A program made the position numbers and the translations under genes. Below, in pieces: positions 1-8,722 of a stretch of DNA of 64,000 bases (positions are counted from its first letter, which is position 1; each line of letters starts with the position of its first letter). Origin of the DNA: Symsagittifera roscoffensis (taxonomy: Eukaryota > Xenacoelomorpha > Acoela > Convolutidae); NCBI RefSeq assembly GCF_963678635.1, contig NW_026970820.1, positions 1,920,001 through 1,984,000 on the forward strand, read 5' to 3'. Below the pieces are notes generated by a model that saw only the letters and a program-made list of their open reading frames with translations, was not told where the DNA came from and searched no databases.

Positions 1-1510
1 GAAAGATTTCTGAAACGGTATCTGATGAACTTTGTAAGGTGTCACAAAAGCAACAACACAAAACATTCTGTATGTGATTAGAAAAGATCAAAAAAGATTT
101 CTCATACTTTCAATGACTGAATCTACACCTGATCAGTCTCTAGAGAACTCCAAACCAAAGTAACTTATGTTTTTCATTGATTCATGAAGAGGACCGTTCC
201 AACGAAAACAAGTTTTCGGAAACAGTCCTCATATTTTTTTTCGAGCCCATTGTCAAGTACGTGGACTTTCAATTGTGACTAATAGCTGAATTGGACTTGG
301 AATTTGTCCCAAAAAGGTTAAGTTTGTCTCAAATTGATTAGAAGCAAAAGAAAAAAAAAACATTTTTTTTATTTGGAAAAAAAAGTTGAGACAGAAACGT
401 GAAAAAACCCATTTTTCAAAAGTCATTAAAAGTAGCTCCAATTGGCTTAAATCACTAGACTACAATATATGAACCTGTTCAGAATGGTTTTCAAGACCAA
501 AGCCGTAAAATTTCCATATTTAGAGAAAAGGCAAAAAAAACAACTTTTTGGTTAACTCAAAAAGGTAGATAAATCGGGTAAAGTCGTCTTCAAACCTATA
601 GGATTGAGCAGTGATCTAAATAGGGTGTATATGTAGTGTCCTTGCTAGGTCGCATGCAAAAAACTAGAACAGTTTTGTTGGCCACTTCCGAAATAAAGAC
701 TTTTTTTTTCAAAATTTGGCCATTTTTTTTTGTAGTAAAATAGTAGTAAAATAGCCGAGAAAAAAAATTGTAAAAACCATAATTTTTATTCAATTTTGAC
801 GTTTAAATACTCTATATCTACTAAAATGTCTATGGCAAGCTCAAATAAGCCATCAAAATTCATTTTTTCTCACTTTTTAAAATTTTTGTTTTTTTGATAT
901 ACAATGTTGAGTCAGAAACGTAAAAAATCAATTTTTTTCAAAAAGTCAAAATAAAGTGTTCCAATCAATTTGTTTCACTAAAACACACTTTATGAACCTG
1001 TTCAGAATGTGTTTTTGGGTTAGAACCGAAATTTCACCCATTTTGAGAAAAGTGGAAAAAACACCTTTTTAGTTAGAAAAAAACCATCATTTTTGTTGCA
1101 GTTTTTGAAAAAACTCAAATTTTTGAGAAGAAAATTTTTTCTCAAACTTTTATAATTGGGCTCCCCAAACAGTCTACTTTCATCCATTTTTTGTCAATAT
1201 ACCCCATTTTTTGAACCAAAACAGAGTTAATAGGTGATTTTTATCAAAAAACGTGTTTTTTACCATTTTTGCCCCCCATTTCCCTCTATAAGTCAACACA
1301 TAACAAAATTTTGGCAAAACGGGGCAAAAGTGTATCCTTAGAATTTCAATACGGGGCTGCATGCAAAAAATTAGGGAATTCTGACCTCCAGTTTTCGAGA
1401 ACACGACTTATTCTGCATGAAAAGGGTAAAAGGTAATTGTTCCTTCGAACCGACGGGGCCCCTTCCCCTGTCTCTGCTGAACGCCATAGCCGGACGCGGC
1501 GGCCACCTAG
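1..1510 (+). repeat. Unit U0, family A, left-truncated by window
   Basis: Starts just downstream of where the terminator-like hairpin would be, so the head (about 120 bp) lies outside the window. Stem-loop H3 is at 190-229 (outer arms AGGACCGTTCC and GGAAACAGTCCT, inner CGAAAAC-AA-GTTTTCG). H1 is at 1452-1472 (GACGGGG paired with CCCC-T-GTC). An A/T inverted repeat, TTTGAGAA with TTCTCAAA, sits near 1115-1150. The tail motif GTTTTCGAGAAC begins at 1391, exactly 120 bp from the unit end. Confidence 0.9.
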
Positions 1511-1629
1511 TTGTCACTGTGGCCCCGCTAAGTAAGTGACTTTTTTTTGACGAGTGGGTTCCGCGGGGGGCGGAGCAGGGGAACGCTTAACGCACTCCCA
1601 AAAGGAGCACCCTTCGGGTGCTCTTTTTT
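1452..1629 (+). ncRNA. Candidate junction RNA, U0/U1 (type example)
   Basis: 178 nt from H1 to the end of the T run. Order: H1 (1452-1472), small stem GCCG-GACG-CGGC, CCACCTAG (ending 1510), TTGTCACTGTGGCCCCGCT, 27-nt variable block (1530-1556), GGTTCCGCGGGGGGCGGAGC scaffold able to pair GTTCC with GGAAC and CCGC with GCGG, then the 8-bp terminator-like hairpin plus T6. What is seen is structure and constant length; that it is transcribed is inference. The strand is chosen because the T run follows the hairpin on +. It could instead be a DNA recombination site folded as single strand. Confidence 0.4.
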
Positions 1630-3143
1630 GCTCGAAAGTTTTCTGAAACGGTATCTGATGAACTTTGTTAGGTGTCACAAAAGCAACAACAAAAAACTTT
1701 CTGTATGTGATTAGAAAAGATCAAAAAAGATTTCTCATACTTTCAATGACTGAATCTACACCTGATAAGTCTCTAGAGAACTCTAAACCAAAGTAACTTA
1801 TGTTTTTCAGTGATTCATGAAGAGGACCGTTCCAACGAAAACAAGTTTTCGGAAACAGTCCTCATATTTTTTTTCGAGCACATTGTAAAGTACGTGGACT
1901 TTCAATTGTGACTAATAGCTGAATTGGACTTGGAATTTGTCCCAAAGAGGTTAAGTTTGTCTCAAATTGATTAGAAGCAAAAGAAAAAATAAAAAAAATT
2001 TTTATTTGGAAAAAAAAGTTGAGTCAGAAACGTGAAAAAAACCTTTATTCAAAAGTCACTAAAAGTAGCTCCAATTCGCTTAAATCACTAGACTACAATA
2101 TATGAACCTGTTCAGAATGGTTTTCAAGACCAAAGCCGTAAAACTTCCATATTTAGAGAAAAGGCAAAAAAAAACACGTTTTTGGTTAACTCAAAGAGGT
2201 AGATAAATCGGGTAAAGTCGTCTTCAGACCTATAGGATCGAGAAGTGATCTAAATAGGGTATATATGTAGTGTCCCTGTTAGGTCGCATGCAAAAAACTA
2301 GAACAGTTTTGTTGGCCACTTCCGAAATTAAGACTTTTTTTTCGAAATTTGGCCATTTTAATTTGTAGTAAAATAGTAGTAAAATAGCCGAGAAAAAAAA
2401 TTGTAAAAACCATAATTTTTATTCAATTTTGACGTTTAAATACTCTATACGTACTAAAATGTCTATGGCAAGCTCAAATAAGCCATCAAAATTCATTTTT
2501 TCTCACTTTTTAAAATTTTTGTTTTTTTGATTTACAATGTTGAGTCAGAAACGTAAAAAATCAATTTTTTTCAAAAAGTCAAAATAAAGTGATCCGATCA
2601 ATTTGTTTCACTAAAACACACTTTATGAACCTGTTCAGAATGTGTTTTTGGGTTAGAGCCGAAAATTCACCCATTTTGAGAAAAGTGGAAAAAACACCTT
2701 TTTAGTTACAAAAAAACCATCATTTTTGTTGCAGTTTTTGAAAAAACTCAAATTTTTGAGAGAAAAATTTTTTCTCAAACTTTTATAATTGGGCTCCCCA
2801 AACAGTCTACTTTCATCCATTTCTTGTCAATATACCCCATTTTTTGAACCAAAACAGAGTTAATAGGTGATTTTTATCAAAAAACGTGTTTTTTACCATT
2901 TTTGCCCCCCATTTCCCTCTATAAGTCAACACATAACAAAATTTTGGCAAAACGGGGCAAAAGTGTATCCTTAGAATTTCAATACGAGGCTGCATGCAAA
3001 AAATTAGGGAATTCTGACCTACAGTTTTCGAGAACAGGACTTATTCTCCATGAAAAGGGTAAAAGGTAATTGTTCCTTCGAACCGACGGGGCCCCTTCCC
3101 CTGTCTCTGCTGAACGCCATAGCCGGACGCGGCGGCCACCTAG
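1511..3143 (+). repeat. Unit U1, family A (near-duplicate of U15)
   Basis: Length 1633 bp. Head allele TTGTCACTG with a 27-nt variable block at 1530-1556. H3 at 1823-1862, H1 at 3085-3105. Two diverged internal copies of a 521-bp sub-module begin at 2018 and 2539, both opening GTTGAGTCAGAAACGT. It matches U15 almost base for base, except for scattered changes and a divergent patch of roughly 70 bp around 2730-2800, yet the right-hand neighbour differs (A unit here, C unit after U15). Confidence 0.9.
1605..1629 (+). terminator. Intrinsic-terminator-like hairpin, U1
   Basis: GAGCACCC-TTC-GGGTGCTC (8 perfect pairs) immediately followed by T6. Looks like a Rho-independent terminator read on +; on the - strand it is followed by C then only T4. 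If the host is eukaryotic this may be a processing or Pol III stop signal instead. Confidence 0.5.
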
Positions 3144-3258
3144 AGCTTTTTGTGGCCCCGCTGTATTCTTGACTTTTGAGGAGAAGGTTCCGCGGGGGGC
3201 GGAGCAGGGGAACGCTTAACGCACTCGCAAAAGGAGCACCCTTCGGGTGCTCTTTTTT
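3085..3258 (+). ncRNA. Candidate junction RNA, U1/U2
   Basis: 174 nt. Post-core start AGCTTTTTG, so GTCACTG is absent; 23-nt variable block at 3163-3185. Confidence 0.38.
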
Positions 3259-4770
3259 GCTGGAAAGTTTTCTGAAACGGTATCTGATGAACTTTGTAAG
3301 GTGTCACAAAAGCAACAACACAAAACGTTCTGTACGTGATTAGAAAAGGTCAAAAAAATTTTCTCATACTTTCAATGACTGAATCTACACCTGATCAGTC
3401 TCTAGAGAACTCTAAACCAAAGTAACTTTTGTTTTTCAGTGATTCATGAAGAGGACCGTTCCAACGAAAACAAGTTTTCGGAAACAGTCCTCATATTTTT
3501 TTTCGAGCCCATTGTCAAGTACGTGAACTTTCAATTGTGAATTATAGCTGAATTGGACTTGGAATTTGTCCCAAAAAGGTTAAGTTTGTCTCAAATTGAT
3601 TAGAAGCAAAAGAAAAAAAAACATTTTTTTTTGGAAAAAAAAAGTTGAGTCAGAAACGTGAAAAAATACTTTTCTTAAAAGTCATAAAAAGTAGCTCCAA
3701 TTTTCTTAAATCACTAGGCTACAATATAAGATCCTGTTTAGGATGGTTTCCATGACCAAAGCCGTAAAATTTCCATATTTAGAGAAAAGGCAAAAAAAAA
3801 CATTTTTTTGGTTAACTCAAAAAGGTAGATAAATCGGGTAAAGTCGTCTTCAAACCTATAGGATCGAAAAGTGATCTATATAGGGTATATATGTAGTGTG
3901 CTTGTTAGGTCGCATGCAAAAAAATAGAACAGTTTTGTTGGCAACTTCCGAAATTAAGACTTTTTTTTTCGAAATTTGGCCATTTTTATTTGTAGTAAAA
4001 TAGTAGTAAAATAGCCGAGAAAAAAAATTGTAAAAACCAAAATTTTTATCCAATTTTGACGTTTAAATACTCTATACCTACTAAAATGTCTATGGCAAGC
4101 TCAAATAAGCCATCAAAATTCATTTTTTCTCACTTTTTAAAATTTTTGTTTTTTTGATATACTATGTTGAGTCAGAAACCTGAAAAATCAATTTTTTTCA
4201 AAAAGTCAAAATAAAGTGTTCCAATCAACTTGTTTCACTAAAACACACTTTATGAACCTGTTCAGAATGGGTTTTTGGGTTAAAGCCGAAAATTCACCCA
4301 TTTTGAGAAAAGTGGAAAAAACACCTTTTTAGTTACAAAAAAACCATCATTTTTGTTGCAGTTTTTGAAAAAAATCAAATTTTTGAGAGAAAAATTTTTT
4401 CTCAAACCTTTAAATTTAGGTTTCCCAAACAGTCTACTTTCATCCATTCCTTGTCAATATACCCCATTTTTTGAACCAAAACAGAGTTAATAGGTGATTT
4501 TTATCAAAAATCGTGTTTTTTACCATTTTTGCCCCCCATTTCCCTCTATAAGTCAACACATAACAAAATTTTGGCAAAACGGGGCAAAAGTGTATCCTTA
4601 GAATTTCAATACGGGGCTGCATGCAAAAAATTAGGGAATTCTGACCTCCAGTTTTCGAGAACACGACTTATTCTGCACGAAAGGTAATATAGGTAAATGT
4701 TCTTTCGAACCGACGGGGCCCCTTCCCCTGTCTCTACTGAACGCCAAAGCCGGACGCGGCGGCCACCTAG
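3144..4770 (+). repeat. Unit U2, family A
   Basis: Length 1627 bp. Head allele AGCTTTTTGTGG with the 23-nt variable block GTATTCTTGAC... (3163-3185) that recurs unchanged in U21, U25, U31 and U32. H3 at 3452-3491, H1 at 4712-4732. The tail carries the TAATATAGG variant instead of the AAAAGGGTAAAAGG seen in U0 and U1, showing two tail alleles within family A. Confidence 0.9.
3234..3258 (+). terminator. Terminator-like hairpin, U2
   Basis: Same stem, loop TTC, T6. Confidence 0.5.
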
Positions 4771-4886
4771 TTGTCACTGTGGCCCCGCTATATCATTCAT
4801 TTTTGACAAGTAGGTTCCGCGGGGGGCGGAGCAGGGGAACGCTAAACGCAATCGCAAAAAAGAGCACCCTCCGGGTGCTCTTTTTT
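4712..4886 (+). ncRNA. Candidate junction RNA, U2/U3
   Basis: 175 nt. A-family H1 joined to a C-family head; variable block ATATCATTCATTTTTGAC... of 23 nt; terminator loop TCC. Confidence 0.38.
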
Positions 4887-6362
4887 GCTCGAACGTCATG
4901 TGAAACGATTTGGAACTGTAAGTATTGGAAGCAGTTACAAATGAAACTATCTGCATCTTTGTGATCATAGTTTCAAGTGGTTTTCTACAGCTTCTATAAC
5001 ACAATCTTGACATGGTCTATCTCTAATTTAGCCTAAATCAAGTGATTTTACGCTTTTCAATGATTCTTGAAGAGGACTGTCTCAACGAAAACAAGTTTTC
5101 GGAAACAGTCCTGGTAACTTAGTTTTGATCTCATTTTTGAGTCTATTGCCTTCAAATTGTAATTAGTAGGCTAAAGGGACCTATATTATGTCCTAAAAAG
5201 ATTGAGTTTGTGTCAAAAAGATGAAAAGCAAGAGAAAAAAAACATTAAAAAAGTATTAAAAATTTCAAAATTAAAAAAAAAATGAAAATTTTTTCCAAAA
5301 CACTCGGTTTTTTGTTTTGTCATAAAATAACAACAAAATGAGGTAAAATGGACTTCGAATAGTGCATTTCGACTAGTTTTTACGATTCAAGCACATTTTA
5401 ACAAAATAATAACATTCAAAAAACCACTGGAAAGGGTGTTTTTCAGCAAACGCCCTTTTTGACCACACCTACGAAATCCATAACTTTTTATCTAACAAAG
5501 ACAGAGACCTCGGGTTTTTTGCCTTGTAAAAAGCATCCTAGGGCTCACCTGTCGCATGCAAAAACCAACAAATTTGTTTTTTAATTTTTCCCGCAATTTC
5601 GAAATTGGGTGTTTTTTGGCTATTTTTGGTCCTTTTGGGGGATAAAAAGTCAAATTTAGAGACTTCTGTCAAAAAAACTGTTATCACATGATAGAGTCAG
5701 CTTGCCATGACTTACCAAATAGTGTCCTGAGTCAGACCAAAATTGTCCTCTAATTGTCCGTGGGGGGAGGAAATTGAAAATTTTTAATTTTGGCGGGAAA
5801 ATTTGAAATTTTTCAAAAAAACATTTACTCTGCAGACAACGGCTTTACACTAATGTTGGCATGGCACGCATTTTTTGCCTTCATAACTCGGGTCGATTTT
5901 TGCCGGGAACCTTGATTTTTCAAAAAAATGACCAAAATTTTTGTTGCATTTTTTCAAAAAAATCAAAATTTTGACAAAAATAAAAATTCCAAATCTTACA
6001 TTTTTAAGCTCCCCAAACAGTCTACTTTCATCCATTCCCCATCAATATACCCCATTTTTTCAACCAAAATCGAGTTATGGGGCCAAAAAGTGAAAAAACG
6101 TGAAAAAACGACATTTCACGCCCATTTTCGCCCCAAAAGTACCACACATAATGTTTTTTCGGAAAAACGTCACCAGAGTTTTCGCCTTATATCAAAAAGT
6201 TTCAGGGGGGTTGGCAAAATTTCAGAGAGATCTGACCTACAGTTTTCGAGAACTTGACTTTTTCTGCAAGAAAAGAATAAAAGGTAAATGTTCCTTCGAA
6301 CCGACGGGGCCCCCTTCCCCTGTCTCTACTGAACGCCGAAGCCGGATGCGGCGGCCACCTAG
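4771..6362 (+). repeat. Unit U3, family C
   Basis: Length 1592 bp. The head resembles family A (TTGTCACTGTGGCCCCGCT) but the body diverges after H3 (5073-5112, AGGACTGTCTC arm). It has a distinctive middle with GTGGGGGGAGG (about 5761) and TTTTTGGCGGGAAAA (about 5788), and a tail homologous to A but without the GCATGC hexamer near its end. H1 at 6303-6324 has one extra C in the loop. It joins directly to the first B unit. Confidence 0.9.
4862..4886 (+). terminator. Terminator-like hairpin, U3
   Basis: Stem unchanged, loop TCC, T6. Confidence 0.5.
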
Positions 6363-6504
6363 CACAATCAGGTACGAGTGGCTTGATTTTGGTTTTTAAT
6401 ATTGTCTGGAGCCAAAAGAGAGTGTCGTCAAGCATCGACATCATGTGGTCAAGCAAATACGTGGACTTCTACGCATTCCCATTAGCAATGCGCCCTTCGG
6501 GCGT
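6303..6504 (+). ncRNA. Candidate junction RNA, U3/U4 (C tail, B head)
   Basis: 202 nt from H1 to the end of the GCGCCC hairpin. B-type heads lack a T run after the hairpin, so the 3' end is undefined. Variable zone follows GGTACGAGTG. Confidence 0.3.
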
Positions 6505-8583
6505 AAATGCCAATGCTCAATTAATTTTGCCAGGTGAAAAAATAAATTAATTAAAAAGTTCTCCTAAACTTTATTTTCAACTACCACCAAAAAACGCAAA
6601 GACTTCAAGGTGTAAAACTATCAAATTTTGGCCAATACCGGGCTTGCAATGAGACTGATGTTGGCAAAAGTAAAATAGAAAATGAAGAAAATGGAAAGAA
6701 AAAAATTGTTGAAAATAAGAACGCAACATCAAAAACTTATTTGATCTCCGCTCAAATCATAATTCAGATCAGGCTGATTTCAGATTTTAAGCGTAGAATT
6801 TACGGTTACGGCTGCTCCCTCTACAGGTCCCAGAGGGACCGAGTGAGCATCCTACCTCGATCCAGGTTAACGGATAGTTGTTCTTAATTTTTCACAAAAT
6901 TTTTTTACACTAATGCTTGTTTTCAATTCCTCATGAGAAGCTGTATTAATTTTAAAAAAATTGATTTTATTAATCAATGCTTCCAAGAACAACTGATGTT
7001 AGGTGGTTACAAATGCGGTTGTTGAAAACTAGTAAGGGATAAAGATGAGAAAAATTGTAAGTTTTCAAATGAATTGAAAAACGGTTTTTTTCCTTTGTTT
7101 CTTTTGTAAATCGGTAGAAATGAATCATGTTTTTTTTTAAGTTTTGCTCGCACCACCCACTGTTCTTAAGTAATGAAGATTCCTTCTCTAGCCGTTTATA
7201 ACACTTTGGCAGAAAAAACATCAATATGATGTAAAATGTTTTAAAAAAGAGAAAAATTCAAAAATTATGTTTTTTTTTTAAAAATCAAAAAATTTGTAAT
7301 TTTCAAAATTGAAAAAAGTGAAAATTTATTGCACATTACGATTCAGCGTACCCAACTTGGTGGGTCTAGCATTTTAAATTACCAAAAAATGTTGAAAATT
7401 GTAGATTTTATGAAGTTTTCATTTTGGCTATTTTTCCTTTTCGCCTCCACTTAAGGCACCTTTGAGCCAACTTGAGAAACTGGAACCTAAACAAGCTATA
7501 CAGATAGTCTGAATGAGCCATTTTCAGCGTGATAACACCCCTGGAAGAAAAAAAACTGCAGAAAATAAAGGGAATTTTGAACTTTAACCTTTTTTCTTCT
7601 TCAAATGGCGATACTTAGAATAATTTTTCAGCTGAAAAGTTCAAAAAAAATCAAAAAATTCAAATTTTGAAAAATTTTGTAAAAAAATCTCATCAGTCTG
7701 TTTATTGGAGTCTTCGAGGTTTTGGGAGACCTTATCTGGCGGCTAACAACAAGTGGGTCACTTATTTTAAAATTTTGAGAAAAGTCAAAAAAACCTGTTT
7801 TTACGATTTTTTAGACAGAAATCCGAAAGCAATATCTTGGCTTAAAACAAAAATGAGGGCCTAAAAATAGTACAAACAGTACTCCCACATAAAGTACATT
7901 AGGTTGGAAACAAAAAATTGACTCTGATTCAAAAATCGTTTTTTAACTTTATTTCTGAACAAAAAATTGTAAAAAAATCAAAAACTTAAAAATTTTTTGA
8001 AAAAAATGATTGTTTCGAAAAAGTGCCAATTTTCAGCTGAAACTTTTCATTTTAGCTAAAAAAGCCAGAGCAAGGCCCTTTAAGCTCAAATAAATTAATT
8101 AAGCAAATTATTTTCAAGTTTTTTCGTTAAAGGCTTTTATTTTGAAAAAGTATTCAAAAATGGGTAAAAAAAAGTCAAAAAAATCAATTTTCTCAGATTC
8201 AAAAACCTCCACCACCATGATGATTAGTTCGCTAGATAGGACTGCTTAAATCAATTTAGACGTATTTTCATAAGCATATCAAAATTTTTACTTATTTTTG
8301 AGAATTAAGCAAAATAAAAACTTTTCCCAAATTGGGCAAAAAGCCCAAATTAGCCCAAACACCTGTTAAAAATTGTTTGGTCAAAAAATCACAAAAGGAA
8401 ACCCCTATTCATTTGACATTTTAGGGCCGCATGCAAAAAATTAGACCATTCTAACCTGACAATTTCGAGAATCGACTTTTTTGCAAAATTTCTCTATAGT
8501 CCATTTGAGGGATATTACTTGTACCGGTGGGGGCCCCTACCCCACCTCAAAAAATTTTGTAATGCTGGAACGCGGCCACCTAG
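6363..8583 (+). repeat. Unit U4, family B
   Basis: Length 2221 bp. Head allele CACAATCAGG; tail allele I (TTTCTCTATAGTCC, CTCAAAAAATTTTGTAATG). The hairpin GCGCCC-TTC-GGGCGT is at 6490-6504, inside a longer nested stem made by GCATT and AATGC. The B-type two-tier stem-loop is at 6813-6849: outer TGCTC with GAGCA, inner GGTCCC-AGA-GGGACC. Further dyads near the tail are CCCAAATTGGG and TTGGGC-AAAAA-GCCCAA. H1 at 8526-8546 has a perfect 7-bp stem GGTGGGG/CCCCACC. Confidence 0.9.
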
Positions 8584-8722
8584 CACCCTCAAGGTCACGT
8601 GACTTATTTTTGTTTTTGGTTTTTTCTGAAACCAAAACAATAAGGTCATGCGCCAATATCATGGCCTCAAGCAAAGACGTCGGACTCTACGCATTCACAT
8701 TAGCCTTGCGCCCTTTGGGCGC
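8526..8722 (+). ncRNA. Candidate junction RNA, U4/U5
   Basis: 197 nt. Head has the palindrome GTCACGTGAC right after the core; hairpin loop TTT. Confidence 0.3.

Noticed and set aside
1180-1404. Minus-strand 74-aa reading frame repeated in almost every A unit (starts MFSKTGG, ends NG)
   Set aside because: It lies in the strongly conserved tail, so conservation is explained by the DNA repeat. Copies differ by amino-acid-changing substitutions, the start codon is lost in U1 and U15, and no ribosome-binding site or known domain is evident.
1436-1460. Pol III B-box-like GGTTCGAAGGA on the minus strand just before H1
   Set aside because: The last conserved CC of the B box is absent and no A box at suitable distance was found; B, D, E and F units lack it.
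1511-1545. GTCACTG...CAGTGAC inverted repeat framing GGCCCCGCT in A heads
   Set aside because: Perfect only in copies such as U22 and U30; absent in U2, U14, U21, U25, U31 and U32, so not a conserved requirement.
1641-1690. Possible hammerhead ribozyme: CTGATGA at a fixed place after the A head; also CTGATGAG on the minus strand of B units (for example near 7690)
   Set aside because: The GAAA that must follow stem II is missing in both cases, and a proper stem II is not formed; C units lack CTGATGA altogether. A covariance-model search would settle it.
6200-6225. GGGGGGTTGGCAAAA in C units, recalling the kinetoplast minicircle sequence
   Set aside because: It does not match the universal 12-mer, and the other minicircle blocks are not found in the right order.
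6990-7015. GTTAGGC in B units, like an integron attC core
   Set aside because: No matching inverse core or paired L sites nearby, it is far from the unit junctions, and no integrase is present.
8205-8260. Box C/D snoRNA-like ATGATGA...CTGA in B units
   Set aside because: The CTGA is lost in U4 and U5 (CTTAA, CTAAA), there is no terminal stem and no second box pair.
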